In this document: in pieces, positions 47,241 to 56,803 of the stretch | How the letters are laid out: every line of letters begins with the position of its first letter | Position numbering within the stretch: the stretch's first letter is position 1 | Source: Mesorhizobium sp. C432A | GTDB taxonomy: Bacteria; Pseudomonadota; Alphaproteobacteria; Rhizobiales; Rhizobiaceae | Length of the DNA stretch: 64,000 nt | NCBI RefSeq assembly: GCF_030323145.1 | Contig: NZ_CP100470.1 | Span: forward strand, 3,575,001-3,639,000 | Direction: 5' to 3' | Program-made: the position numbers and the translations under genes | Notes under the pieces: model-generated | What the model was told of the DNA's origin: nothing | Databases searched by the model: none | The model's input: the letters and a program-made list of their open reading frames with translations, nothing else

Positions 47241-49075
47241 CAGCCGACGCCTTCCTCCTATACGGCACACGCGTGGTCGAGGCCGAGCCGGTTAGGCTGA
47301 GTGCGGGCTTGCTCAGCGCCGACTTTGTCAACGGCAGCCTGCGCACCATGCGTTACGGCGGCATCGAAGTGCTGCGCGCCATCGCCTACATCGTGCGCGA
47401 CCGCGACTGGGGCACCTATGAACCGGCGCTGACGGACCTTGCCGTCGATCAGGACGCCGACAGCTTCTCCGTCAGCTACTCCGCAACTTGCTTAGCGCCG
47501 GGCGGAAGCCGGCTCGACTTTCGCGCTACGATCAAGGGCTCCGCCAACGGTAACCTGGTGTTCGACGTCTGCGCGGTCCCTGAAAGCGATTTCGAGACCA
47601 ACCGCTGCGGTTTCTGCATCCTGCATCCGATCGCCGGCCTCGCCGGCAGTGCGGTGACGGTCGAGCATACCGACGGCAGCGTGGTGGCGACGAAACTGCC
47701 GCTGTTGATCGATCCCTGGCAGCCTTTCAAGGATTTGCGCGCGATCACCCATGAGGTCCGGCCGGGCATCACTGCCGAATGCCGGATGGAGGGCGACACT
47801 TTCGAGATGGAGGACCAGCGCAACTGGTCGGACGCGTCCTACAAGACCTATGTGCGGCCACTGGCGCTGCCTTGGCCCTATGTGCTGCCGGCCGGCCAAA
47901 CTGTAAGCCAGACGGTCAGGCTTCGCATCACCGGCGAGGGGGGAATGCCGGCCGCAGCATCTGCCGCCGAACCGGTCAGCGTCGAACTCGGCGAGACCGG
48001 GCAGAGGCTGCCGGATCTCGGCGTGATCATCTACCCGGATGAGGTCGAAGCAGCGCTCGCAAATCTTTCGACATTGACCGAGCTCGGCCCGCAGCAACTT
48101 GTCTTCCACTACGATCCGACGCGCGGCCACGGTCTCGAAGCATTGCAGTCTTATGCAAGGCTCACCGCCGCCTATCCGGTGCAGACGACGCTGGAATGCG
48201 TCGTTGCCTGCGCGGGCGACCTCGATGCCGAGCTGTCAGGCGTTGCCGACATTGTGCGTCAAGCCGGGTTGAAGCTTTCGGCCATTGCCGTCTCGCCTTC
48301 GGTTGACCGGCAGTCGACACCGCCGGGCAGTGCGTGGCCGGACTGTCCGCCGCTCGAAGACGTCTATGACGCGGCGCGGCGCGCCTTTCCCGATATCCGG
48401 CTTGGTGGCGGCATGTTCAGCTATTTCACCGAGCTCAACCGCAAGCGCGTGCCGGGGGGCCTGCTCGATTTCGTCACCCACTGCACGTGCCCGATCGTGC
48501 ACGCTGCCGACGATCTCAGCGTCATGCAGTCGCTGGAGGCGCTGCCCTTCATCACCGCGTCGACGCGGGCGATCTTCGGGGCAAAGCCCTACCGCATCGG
48601 TCCGTCGACGCTCGCCATGCGCCAGAACCCCTATGGCGGCGCGACCAAGGGCAATCCCGGGGGACAGCGCATCGCCATGGCCGATCGCGACCCTCGTCAT
48701 GCCGGCCTGTTCGCTGCCGCATGGACGATCGGCTATGCCGCGCGTGTCGCGCCGGCCGGGCTGGAACTGCTCACGCTGTCCGGCTTCGCCGGGCCCTTCG
48801 GCGTGCTCGCAGCATCCGGCGAACCCGTCGCGGAAGGATCGCCTCGGCCGATCTTCGATGCCATCAAGGGGCTTTGCGAACTGGCCGGCCTTACGTATGT
48901 GGCGACGAAAACGAGCGACGAGACCAAGGTGCTGGCGCTGGCCGGCCGCTCCGCTTCGGGCAAGACCGTGGCGTGGCTGGCGAACCTGACGGCGGACGAC
49001 GTGACGGTCGACATCTCAGCGCTTGGCCGAGGCCAACTGGTGATGACCCCTTACGCGATCACGCGGATCGGCTGA
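47237..49075 (+). CDS. apnL: D-apionate lactonase
   Basis: 612 aa from ATG 47237, overlapping the apsD stop. A large protein without signal peptide; the N-terminal half is beta-rich (LRTMRYGGIEVLRAIAYIVRDRDWGTY, FCILHPIAGLAG), and the C-terminal half looks like a barrel domain (LGGGMFSYFTELNRKRVP). I recognise it as the family shown to be D-apionate lactonase, which opens D-apionolactone to D-apionate. No close paralogue is in the window. Last gene of the importer operon; the GntR gene converges on it 2 nt later. Confidence 0.8.
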   Translation: MTADAFLLYGTRVVEAEPVRLSAGLLSADFVNGSLRTMRYGGIEVLRAIAYIVRDRDWGTYEPALTDLAVDQDADSFSVSYSATCLAPGGSRLDFRATIKGSANGNLVFDVCAVPESDFETNRCGFCILHPIAGLAGSAVTVEHTDGSVVATKLPLLIDPWQPFKDLRAITHEVRPGITAECRMEGDTFEMEDQRNWSDASYKTYVRPLALPWPYVLPAGQTVSQTVRLRITGEGGMPAAASAAEPVSVELGETGQRLPDLGVIIYPDEVEAALANLSTLTELGPQQLVFHYDPTRGHGLEALQSYARLTAAYPVQTTLECVVACAGDLDAELSGVADIVRQAGLKLSAIAVSPSVDRQSTPPGSAWPDCPPLEDVYDAARRAFPDIRLGGGMFSYFTELNRKRVPGGLLDFVTHCTCPIVHAADDLSVMQSLEALPFITASTRAIFGAKPYRIGPSTLAMRQNPYGGATKGNPGGQRIAMADRDPRHAGLFAAAWTIGYAARVAPAGLELLTLSGFAGPFGVLAASGEPVAEGSPRPIFDAIKGLCELAGLTYVATKTSDETKVLALAGRSASGKTVAWLANLTADDVTVDISALGRGQLVMTPYAITRIG

Positions 49076-49077
49076 AA

Positions 49078-49791
49078 TCAGTTGCCGGAGTTCATCACAT
49101 AAAGCGCGCGCGAGCGCTCGAGGTGCTTGATCATCGCCTTCTCGGCGCCGTCGGCATCCTTCTTCTCGATGCGGCCGATGATCTCTTCATGCTCGGTCAG
49201 CGTGAACTGTTCCTTGCCGGTCCAGATCAGCATTTCGGTGTGATATTCCTTCAGCCAACCGAGCATCGCCTCGCTGACGGCGATATAGATCGGGTTGCCT
49301 GAAATGGCCGCGATCTGGGTGTGAAACTTCATGTCGGCTGAAATGAAAGCCTCGGAATCGCCGCGAAAGCCACGCTGTTCGGCAATTGTGGCCCGCAGCT
49401 GCTCAACGTCCTCGGCAGTGGCATTTTCGGCGGCTTCCCTGACCATGCCGCGCTCGAAGAAGATGCGCGCCGTTTTCAGGTGCTCCAGCGTGTCCTTCGA
49501 CGACGACAGGATGATCTTGGCTGCGCCGTCGACCTGCTTGATGATCGACTTGGCGGTCAGCTGCAGCACCTTGGCGCGTTCCCCATGCGAGATCGCGACG
49601 AGGCCCATATTGCTCAGCGCCTGCATCGCCTCGCGGATCGCGGGACGGCCGACCTCGAAGCGCTCCATCAACTCGCGCTCCGACGGCATGTCGTCGCCCG
49701 GCGTCAATTCTCCGCTGGTGATCAGGCGCTTCAGCCGCAAAAACACTTCGTCGGAAAGTTTGCGCCGGACGATCGGCTCCGAACGGTTCAT
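49078..49791 (-). CDS. GntR (FCD) family regulator of the apiose cluster
   Basis: 237 aa. N-terminal winged helix (LITSGELTPGDDMPSERELMERF and VGRPAIREAMQALSNMG) and an all-helical FCD ligand domain (FISADMKFHTQIAAISGN with metal-type His). It resembles the NanR type of FadR-like regulators. It is divergent from oiaX and lies inside the cluster, so it likely responds to an apiose intermediate. The motif TnATnATACCAG upstream of three units is its candidate operator. Confidence 0.87.
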   Translation of the reverse strand: MNRSEPIVRRKLSDEVFLRLKRLITSGELTPGDDMPSERELMERFEVGRPAIREAMQALSNMGLVAISHGERAKVLQLTAKSIIKQVDGAAKIILSSSKDTLEHLKTARIFFERGMVREAAENATAEDVEQLRATIAEQRGFRGDSEAFISADMKFHTQIAAISGNPIYIAVSEAMLGWLKEYHTEMLIWTGKEQFTLTEHEEIIGRIEKKDADGAEKAMIKHLERSRALYVMNSGN

Positions 49792-49911
49792 CGTCGCGAA
49801 TCACTCCCTTGACCTGTGTCTATCTAGCACTGCCGCAGCTGTTCCCGGAATGGCTGTCGCCCCGATCGCCCATAGCCGCCAGACAGGATATTGCTTGCAA
49901 AGCTTATGTAC

Positions 49912-49923
49912 TCATTATACCAG
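49912..49923. promoter_or_regulatory. operator candidate 3 of the apiose cluster
   Basis: TCATTATACCAG, in the divergent region between the GntR gene and oiaX, 55 bp before oiaX. Same core as the sites at 40706 and 41708. Confidence 0.5.
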
Positions 49924-49978
49924 ATTCCGACGATCAAGGAACTCTTTTCGAACCCCCTGCGGCCTCAGACAACGAACC

Positions 49979-51229
49979 ATGATCACGCTCACCTACCGCA
50001 TCGAGACATCAGGCAGCATCGAGACGCTGGCAGCCAAGATCGCCAGCGACCAGTCGACTGGAACCTTCGTCGCGCTGCCCGGCGAGACCGAGGAACTGAA
50101 AGCCCGGGTGGCCGCGCGTGTCCTGGCCATTCGGCACCTGCCGGACGCACTTCGCCCCTCCATTCCCGAGGCCGGCAACGGGCCGTTCAAGCGCGCGGAT
50201 GTCGACATCGCCTTTCCATTCGATGCCATCGGCCACGACCTGTCGGCTCTGATGACCATTGGCATCGGCGGCGCCTATTCGATCAAGGGCCTAACCGGCA
50301 TTCGCGTTGTCGACATGAAGCTGCCGGAGCAATTCCGCGGCGCGCATCCAGGTCCGCAATTCGGCGTCGCCGGCAGCCGCAGGCTGACAGGTGTCACGGA
50401 TCGGCCGATCATCGGCACCATCGTCAAGCCGGCGCTGGGGCTGCGGCCCCCCGAGACCGCCGCGATGGTGGGCGAGCTGATCGCCGCCGGTGTCGATTTC
50501 ATCAAGGACGACGAGAAGCTGATGAGCCCAGCCTATTCGCCGCTGGCGGAGCGGGTAAAGGCAATCATGCCGCTGATCCTCGACCACGAGCAGAGGACCG
50601 GCAAGAAGGTGATGTATGCCTTCGGCATCTCGCATGCCGACCCGGACGAGATGATGCGCAACCACGATCTGGTGGCCAAGGCGGGCGGCAATTGCGCGGT
50701 GGTCAACATCAATTCGATAGGCTTCGGTGGCATGGCGTTTCTTAGAAAACGCTCCAGCCTGGTGCTGCATGCCCATCGCAACGGCTGGGACATTCTTACT
50801 CGCCATCCCGGCCTCGGCATGGACTTCAAGGTCTGGCAACAGTTCTGGCGGCTGCTCGGCGTCGACCAGTTCCAGATCAACGGCATCCAATCGAAATACT
50901 GGGAGCCGGACGCGTCTTTCGTCGAGTCCTTCAAGGCGGTGACGACGCCGATTTTTGCGCCTGAGGATTGCGCCTTGCCTGTGGCGGGCTCCGGCCAATG
51001 GGGCGGGCAAGCGCCCGAGACCTATGAACGGACCGGCCGCACGGTCGATCTGCTCTATCTGTGCGGCGGCGGCATCGTCAGCCATCCGGATGGACCGGGC
51101 GCCGGGGTGCGTGCCGTGCAGCAAGCCTGGCAGGCGGCGGTCGACGGCATTCCGCTGGCGGATTTCGCCTTGAGCCATCCGGAGCTGGCGCGGTCGATCG
51201 AAAAATTCGGCGACGGCAAAGCGGCCTGA
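49979..51229 (+). CDS. oiaX: RuBisCO-like protein, 3-oxo-isoapionate-4-phosphate decarboxylase
   Basis: 416 aa from ATG 49979. RuBisCO large-subunit fold: TIVKPALGLRP corresponds to the loop with the first catalytic Lys, GVDFIKDDEKLM is the metal site with the carbamylated Lys plus Asp-Glu, LHAHRNG matches the HRA region, and VAGSGQWGG replaces the loop-7 SGG region. A RuBisCO-like protein in a D-apiose cluster with OiaK is OiaX, which decarboxylates 3-oxo-isoapionate 4-phosphate to L-erythrulose 1-phosphate. It does not fix CO2. It starts its own unit and is followed by oiaK after 4 nt. Confidence 0.87.
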   Translation: MITLTYRIETSGSIETLAAKIASDQSTGTFVALPGETEELKARVAARVLAIRHLPDALRPSIPEAGNGPFKRADVDIAFPFDAIGHDLSALMTIGIGGAYSIKGLTGIRVVDMKLPEQFRGAHPGPQFGVAGSRRLTGVTDRPIIGTIVKPALGLRPPETAAMVGELIAAGVDFIKDDEKLMSPAYSPLAERVKAIMPLILDHEQRTGKKVMYAFGISHADPDEMMRNHDLVAKAGGNCAVVNINSIGFGGMAFLRKRSSLVLHAHRNGWDILTRHPGLGMDFKVWQQFWRLLGVDQFQINGIQSKYWEPDASFVESFKAVTTPIFAPEDCALPVAGSGQWGGQAPETYERTGRTVDLLYLCGGGIVSHPDGPGAGVRAVQQAWQAAVDGIPLADFALSHPELARSIEKFGDGKAA

Positions 51230-51233
51230 AGCA

Positions 51234-52568
51234 ATGCAAGACCTGCTTCTCAGCTATTATGGCGACGACCTCACCGGCTCGACCGACGTCATGGAAGCGC
51301 TCGAACTCGGCGGCGTCCCGACCGTGCTGTTCATGCGCCAGCCGGACGCGGCCATGGTTGAGCAGTTCAGCCATTGCCGCGCCATTGGCCTGGCCGGCAC
51401 CAGCCGCAGCGAGACGCCGCAATGGATGGACACGCATCTGAGCGATGCCTTCGCTTGGCTGAAGACGCTGAATGCCGCGATCTGTCACTACAAGGTCTGC
51501 TCGACCTTCGATTCCAGCCCGGCGATCGGCAGCATCGGCCGGGCGATCGAGATCGGCCGCTCGGTCTTCGCGCAGGACAGCGTGCCGCTGCTGGTCGGGG
51601 CGCCGCAACTCAAGCGTTACACTGCCTTCGGTCATCTATTCGCGGCCTATCGTGAAAAGTATTTCCGCATCGACCGCCATCCGGTGATGAGCCGCCACCC
51701 GACGACGCCGATGGATGAATCCGACCTGCTGATCCATCTGTCGCGGCAGACGGAGCTCACGTCGGGGCTGGTCGATCTCGCGACGTTGCAGTCGGCGTCG
51801 CGCTCGGAAGCCTTCGACCGCTTGCTCGCTGAGGGCACCGACATCGTACTTGTCGATGTCGACAGCCTCGAGACGCAGGCGCTTGCCGGCAAGGAGATAT
51901 GGCGCGCCCGCAAGCCGGGCGGTTCGTTCGTCGTCGGCTCGTCGGGGATCGAATATGCGCTGCTGGCCGAATGGGTGTCGAACGGGACAGTCAGAGCTGA
52001 ACCAGAATTTTCGCCGCCGGGTGCCGCCGACCGGATCGCGGTCGTCTCGGGCAGTTGTTCGTCGACGACCGAACGACAGATCCGTCACGCTTTGACTGAC
52101 GGCTTCGACGGCATCGAGGTCGATCCCGTCGAACTGGTCTCCGAAGCTTCCGGAGATGCGATCGCACGCGCAGCAGCAGCCGGTCGCGCCAGCCTGGAAG
52201 GCGGACGCAGCGTCGTTCTCTACACGGCCCTTGGACCCGCGGCCGACAGGGGGGACGACATCGACCGCCAGGAAGGCGCCCGCCACAAGCTCGGGCGGGG
52301 CCTCGGCGAACTGCTTCGCGCGCTGACCATCGAGCAGAAGTTGCAGCGCGTGGTCGTTGCCGGCGGCGATACGTCGAGCCACGCGCTCGGCCAGATGGGT
52401 GTCGATGCGCTGACCGTGCGGATGCCGTTGCCGGCGTCGCCGGGCTCGCCGCTTTGCGTCGCTCACTCGCGCGTCAAGGCGATCGATGGGCTGGAGGTGG
52501 CACTCAAGGGCGGGCAGGTTGGAACCGACCGCTATTTCAGCGCCATCCGTGACGGCCTTAGCAGCTGA
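51234..52568 (+). CDS. oiaK: 3-oxo-isoapionate kinase (DUF1537 family)
   Basis: 444 aa. N-terminal DUF1537 domain beginning LLSYYGDDLTGSTDVMEALE and a C-terminal nucleotide-binding domain with VVAGGDTSSHAL. The family phosphorylates four-carbon acid sugars and, in this context, 3-oxo-isoapionate, supplying the OiaX substrate. Starts 4 nt after oiaX. ATP-site region GSCSSTTERQIRHAL is intact. Confidence 0.87.
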   Translation: MQDLLLSYYGDDLTGSTDVMEALELGGVPTVLFMRQPDAAMVEQFSHCRAIGLAGTSRSETPQWMDTHLSDAFAWLKTLNAAICHYKVCSTFDSSPAIGSIGRAIEIGRSVFAQDSVPLLVGAPQLKRYTAFGHLFAAYREKYFRIDRHPVMSRHPTTPMDESDLLIHLSRQTELTSGLVDLATLQSASRSEAFDRLLAEGTDIVLVDVDSLETQALAGKEIWRARKPGGSFVVGSSGIEYALLAEWVSNGTVRAEPEFSPPGAADRIAVVSGSCSSTTERQIRHALTDGFDGIEVDPVELVSEASGDAIARAAAAGRASLEGGRSVVLYTALGPAADRGDDIDRQEGARHKLGRGLGELLRALTIEQKLQRVVVAGGDTSSHALGQMGVDALTVRMPLPASPGSPLCVAHSRVKAIDGLEVALKGGQVGTDRYFSAIRDGLSS

Positions 52569-52641
52569 TTACGCGTCGCCTGGCAACGGCGAGATCCATT
52601 CATGCCCTCTAACGGCGCCGTAGCGGTTTTTGTCGCGCATG

Positions 52642-52670
52642 TTGACGTTAAATTCACATAAAGATATGGG
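52642..52670 (+). promoter_or_regulatory. promoter with operator-like spacer before the polyol operon
   Basis: -35 TTGACG (52642-52647), 17-nt spacer, -10 TATGGG (52665-52670). The spacer starts TTAAATTCACA, making GTTAAATTCAC with the end of the -35 box. The same layout and block recur at 56958-56986. Confidence 0.6.
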
Positions 52671-52803
52671 TGTTTTGTCGGGGCAAGGTACTTTTGCCAT
52701 TTATCCGCCTTGCTCAATCGGGGTTGTCGCCATGTGTTTCGCCCTTGCATCAGACTGCAGGATCGCCCTGTAGCAATCGCCAATGCTGAAAGAGGCGGTG
52801 ATC

Positions 52804-54321
52804 ATGCCCAGCCTGCTCGGAATCGATAACGGCCTCACGGTCACCAAGGCGGTCATCTTCGATGGCGACGGCACGCAATTGTCCGTGGCGCGTCGCCGGG
52901 TGGCGCAATCGATGCTCCACGCGCGCTGGGTGGAGCGCGACATGGCAGGCCTGTGGCAAGCAACCGCCGACGCCATCAAGGAGGCGATCGCGCTCTCCGG
53001 CAGGCCGGCGGAAGACATCAAGGCGGTGGCGGCGACCGCGCATGGCGATGGTCTCTATCTGCTCGATCATGATCGTCAGCCTTTGGGACCAGGCATCCTG
53101 TCGCTCGACAGCCGCGCCGGCGACATTGTCGACAGGTGGTCCGCCGGTACCGTTTTCACCGATGCGCTGGCGACGACAGGCCAGACGCCGCATGTTTCGG
53201 CGCCGTCGGCGCTGCTGGCATGGCTCAAGCAGAACGATCCTGATCGCTATGGCCGCATTGGCCATGTGCTGGCCTGCAAGGACTGGCTGCGCTTTTGCCT
53301 GAGCGGCACGATCGGCACCGACCGCACGGAGGCCAGCACCTCATTCACGGATTTTCGCACGCAAGCCTATGCGCCTGAAGCGCTGCGCATCTTCGGGTTG
53401 GAGGATCTGTTCGACGCGCTGCCGCCGGTGGCGCATTCGGCTGACATCGCCGGTCAAGTCACCGCCGATGCCGCCGAAAAGACCGGCCTTCGCAAGGGAA
53501 CACCGGTCGCCTGCGGCCTGCACGACGTGGCCGCCTCGGCGCTTGGCATGGGCGGTCATGAGGACGGCGTGCTCGCCATCGTCGCCGGCACCTATTCCAT
53601 CAACGAAGTCGTCTCTTCGCAACCGCGCGTCGACCGACGCTGGTTCTGCCGCAACGCCATCGATGCGGGCCGTTGGAACAACATGTCGATCTCGCCGGCC
53701 TCGACCGCGAACTACGACTGGTTTCTCGACACGTTTTGCCGCGCGGAGCAGGACAGGACGGATGGCGGTTCCATCCACGAACTGCTGGCGAGCGAGATCG
53801 ACGCGGCGCTGAAGAAGCCTTCCACCGTCCTGTTTCATCCCTATCTGTTCGGCTCTCCCTATGGCGATTTGGCCAGCGGCAGCTTTGTCGGCCTGCATGG
53901 CTGGCACAATCGCGGCGACATGCTGAAGGCGGTTCTGGAAGGCATCGCCTTCAATCACCGCACCCATGTCGAAGCCTTGCGCGACGGCTTTGCTATCAGC
54001 GAGATCCGCCTGACCGGCGGCGGCTCGCGTAATCCTGCCTTCGTCCAGATGTTTGCCGACGTGCTGAACGCCCCGGTCACCGTCACCTCGACGGATGAGA
54101 CCGCGGCTTTGGGTGCCGCGCTTTGCGCGGGTGCCGCGGTCGGCTTGTTCAAGACGCCGCAAGAGGGCGCCAGGCAGGTCGGCATGACGGCGCGGACGTA
54201 TCAACCCGTGCCCGCTTCCAGTGCTGTGTTCAATGAGCGGTTTTCGCTCTACTGCCGCATAGCCGAGCAGCTGAAGTCGCTTTGGCCTGATATCGAAAGG
54301 CTGGCGGGGGTAAACGCATGA
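52804..54321 (+). CDS. FGGY family carbohydrate kinase (L-xylulose/erythritol kinase-like)
   Basis: 505 aa from ATG 52804 (GAGG about 9 nt upstream; 52783 also possible). FGGY fold: LLGIDNGLTVTKAVIFD phosphate loop, ATAHGDGLYLLD substrate region with the catalytic Asp in GLHDVAASALG, and TGGGSRNPAFVQMFADVL near the C-terminus. Closest in feel to LyxK-type kinases, which also have the RWFCRNAIDA and PYLFGSPYGD stretches. It should phosphorylate a polyol or ketose that the downstream oxidase then handles. Overlaps the DeoR gene by 4 nt. Confidence 0.85.
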   Translation: MPSLLGIDNGLTVTKAVIFDGDGTQLSVARRRVAQSMLHARWVERDMAGLWQATADAIKEAIALSGRPAEDIKAVAATAHGDGLYLLDHDRQPLGPGILSLDSRAGDIVDRWSAGTVFTDALATTGQTPHVSAPSALLAWLKQNDPDRYGRIGHVLACKDWLRFCLSGTIGTDRTEASTSFTDFRTQAYAPEALRIFGLEDLFDALPPVAHSADIAGQVTADAAEKTGLRKGTPVACGLHDVAASALGMGGHEDGVLAIVAGTYSINEVVSSQPRVDRRWFCRNAIDAGRWNNMSISPASTANYDWFLDTFCRAEQDRTDGGSIHELLASEIDAALKKPSTVLFHPYLFGSPYGDLASGSFVGLHGWHNRGDMLKAVLEGIAFNHRTHVEALRDGFAISEIRLTGGGSRNPAFVQMFADVLNAPVTVTSTDETAALGAALCAGAAVGLFKTPQEGARQVGMTARTYQPVPASSAVFNERFSLYCRIAEQLKSLWPDIERLAGVNA

Positions 54322-55094
54322 TCAAGGCCGACGAACGACGCGAAGAGATCGCCGATTATGTGATCAAGCTCGGCCAGGTGCGCATCGATGATCTGGTCGA
54401 GCATTTCGGCGTGTCGCGCATGACCATCCACCGGCATATCGACCGGCTGGCGCAGCAGGGCGTGCTGCGCAAGCTGCACGGTGCGGTGACGGTCCAGCCT
54501 TCCGGCCTGTACGAGAGCGCTTTCCGCTACCGGGTGACCGTCAATCGAGCCGAGAAGGATGCACTGGCGCGGGCGGCACTGGATTATATCGAGGCCGGCC
54601 AGGTGGTGATGCTGGACGATTCATCGACGGCAAACGCGGTCGCGACGCTGCTGCTCGACGTCAAGCCGCTGACCGTCATTTCCAACAGCGTCTCGACGGC
54701 GGGCCAATTGATCAATGTGGACGATATCGATTTCATCTGCCTCGGCGGCCAGTATCACGGCACCTACAATGCCTATATCGGCATTGTCTGCGAGAACGCC
54801 GTGGCGCAGTTGCGCGCCAATGTGCTGATCTGTTCGGCTTCGGCCGTCACCGGAACCACTGCTTTCATCCAGGATCCGAATGTCGTGCGGGTCAAGCAGG
54901 CGATGATGACCGCCTCCGTGAAGCGCATCCTTTTGGTCGACCACGCAAAATTCGACCGGATCGCGCTGCATGTCTTCGACGATCTGACCAGTTTCGACGC
55001 CGTGCTGGTGACCGAGGGTCTGGGCGATGCGCAGGCGCAGAGCCTCGAACGGGCGGGGGTGAAGTTGCGCATCGTCAAGACGAAGGCGCCATGA
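54318..55094 (+). CDS. DeoR family regulator
   Basis: 258 aa. N-terminal helix-turn-helix (VDDLVEHFGVSRMTIHRHIDRL-like, seen as IDDLVEHFGVSRMTIHRHID) and a DeoR C-terminal sensor domain (DDSSTANAVATLL, VITNS-like VISNSVSTAGQ). Sits between kinase and oxidase genes with 4-nt overlaps on both sides, so it is made together with them and probably controls them in response to a phosphorylated sugar. Confidence 0.88.
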   Translation: MIKADERREEIADYVIKLGQVRIDDLVEHFGVSRMTIHRHIDRLAQQGVLRKLHGAVTVQPSGLYESAFRYRVTVNRAEKDALARAALDYIEAGQVVMLDDSSTANAVATLLLDVKPLTVISNSVSTAGQLINVDDIDFICLGGQYHGTYNAYIGIVCENAVAQLRANVLICSASAVTGTTAFIQDPNVVRVKQAMMTASVKRILLVDHAKFDRIALHVFDDLTSFDAVLVTEGLGDAQAQSLERAGVKLRIVKTKAP

Positions 55095-56803
55095 ACCCAG
55101 CAGATGGAGCCGGGGCGGACAATCCCGCCGGGCGTCTCGCCGCGATGGCCGGGACCGGCGAAGTCGACGTCGTCATTCTTGGCGCCGGCATCAACGGGGC
55201 TGGGCTGTTTCGCGATCTGTGCGCGCAAGGTGTCAGCTGCCTGATCGTCGAAAAGGCGGATTTCGGCTCGGGCACCAGTGCCGCGCCGTCGAGGCTCATC
55301 CACGGCGGCTTGAAATATCTCGAGACCGGCGAGTTCGGGCTGGTGGCGCAGTCGACGCTCGAACGCAATCTGCTTCTTCAAAACGCGCCGCACTATGTCA
55401 GCCCGCTGCCGACCGTCATCCCGATCTTCTCGTGGAGCAAGGGCATGCTCGCGGCGTTGCGAACGCTGTTCGGCTCGACCAGCGCGCCGCGCAGCCGCGG
55501 CGCCATGCTGATCAAGATCGGCTTGATGATCTACGATTTCTACGGTTCACGAAACCAGGTCATGCCGCGCCACCGCATGGTCGGGCGGCGGCAGGCGCTT
55601 GTTGAGATGCCGGCGCTCAATCCGGCGATCGTCGCCACCGGCACCTACTACGACGCCAAGATAAGTCACCCGGAAAGGCTGGTGCTGGAACTGATCCTCG
55701 ACGGCTTGCAGGCTCACGCGGCGTCTGCCGGTGCCAACTACACGACACTGGCGGCTTCAGCCAATGGCGCGCTCACCTTCCAGCCGGAAAACGGCGCGGC
55801 CTTTTCGGTGCGGCCGAAGCTGGTGGTGAACGCCGCCGGTCCGTGGATCGACGACGTCAACGCGCTGCTTGGTGCTCCATCGAAGATGATCGGCGGCACC
55901 AAGGGCTCGCATATCCTGTTAAGGCATGACGAACTGGTCAAAAGCCTCGCCGGGCGCATGCTCTATTTCGAGGCCGATGACGGCCGCATCTGCCTGGTCT
56001 ACGACTATCTCGGCCTGGCGCTGGTCGGCTCGACCGACATCAAGGCCGACAATCCGGACGCGGTCCGCTGCGAACCCGAAGAAGTCGACTATCTGCTCGA
56101 CAGCGTGCGAACGCTGCTGCCGGGCATGGCGTTCGAGCGCGACCAGATCGTCTACGCCTATAGCGGCATCCGGCCGCTGCCGACGTCTGAAGCAGCGACG
56201 CCCGGACTGATCAGCCGCGATCATTCGGCGCCCGTTGCCGAGCCGGACGGCAACAGGCCCTTTGCAGTCATTTCGCTGGTCGGCGGCAAATGGACGACGT
56301 TCCGCGGCTTTGCCGAGGAAGTCACTGATACCGTACTCAAGCGCTTGCAGCGCAGCCGCAAGGTGACGACGCGAGCCATGCCGATCGGCGGCGGGAGGGA
56401 TTTCCCGGCCAACGCCCCGGCCCGCGCGGACTGGCTGGCCGAGGCACAGCAGGCAACAGGCGCCGGGGAAGGGCGCCTTGATCAATTGCTGTCGCGCTAC
56501 GGGACCAGAGCCGTTGAGATCGCCAGGCATGGGTCGGATGATGAGGGTCGTCTGCCGGACTCGGACGGCTACGGCAAGGCGGAAATCGACTACATCGTGC
56601 GCAACGAATTCGTCGAACATCTGGCCGATGTCGTTATGCGCCGCAGCACGTTGGCGATAGGCGGCTCGTTGACGAGCCGCGACCTGCAGGAGATTGCCGC
56701 GATCGCCGGGCGGGCGTTGGGGTGGAGCACCGAGCGCCTCGCGCGGGAGGTCGAAGCCGCTGTTGTCGAACTCGAGGGCAGGAACCTGATGCGGCTGGAC
56801 TGA
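55091..56803 (+). CDS. glycerol-3-phosphate dehydrogenase family FAD oxidase (EryB-like)
   Basis: 570 aa. FAD-binding start VVILGAGINGAGLFRDL, family motif SAAPSRLIHGGLKYLE, and C-terminal DAO-C domain (YAYSGIRPLP, SLVGGKWTTFRGFAEE). GlpD-family enzymes oxidise polyol phosphates at the membrane and pass electrons to quinone. EryB of the erythritol path belongs here. Coupled to a kinase, it would make a keto-phosphate from an alditol phosphate. The substrate (erythritol, threitol, glycerol or another) is not shown by the sequence. Confidence 0.85.
   Translation: MNPADGAGADNPAGRLAAMAGTGEVDVVILGAGINGAGLFRDLCAQGVSCLIVEKADFGSGTSAAPSRLIHGGLKYLETGEFGLVAQSTLERNLLLQNAPHYVSPLPTVIPIFSWSKGMLAALRTLFGSTSAPRSRGAMLIKIGLMIYDFYGSRNQVMPRHRMVGRRQALVEMPALNPAIVATGTYYDAKISHPERLVLELILDGLQAHAASAGANYTTLAASANGALTFQPENGAAFSVRPKLVVNAAGPWIDDVNALLGAPSKMIGGTKGSHILLRHDELVKSLAGRMLYFEADDGRICLVYDYLGLALVGSTDIKADNPDAVRCEPEEVDYLLDSVRTLLPGMAFERDQIVYAYSGIRPLPTSEAATPGLISRDHSAPVAEPDGNRPFAVISLVGGKWTTFRGFAEEVTDTVLKRLQRSRKVTTRAMPIGGGRDFPANAPARADWLAEAQQATGAGEGRLDQLLSRYGTRAVEIARHGSDDEGRLPDSDGYGKAEIDYIVRNEFVEHLADVVMRRSTLAIGGSLTSRDLQEIAAIAGRALGWSTERLAREVEAAVVELEGRNLMRLD

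Noticed and set aside
49979..51229. True RuBisCO large subunit
   Set aside because: Only 416 aa, altered active-site loops, no small subunit or phosphoribulokinase nearby, and a sugar-acid pathway context.
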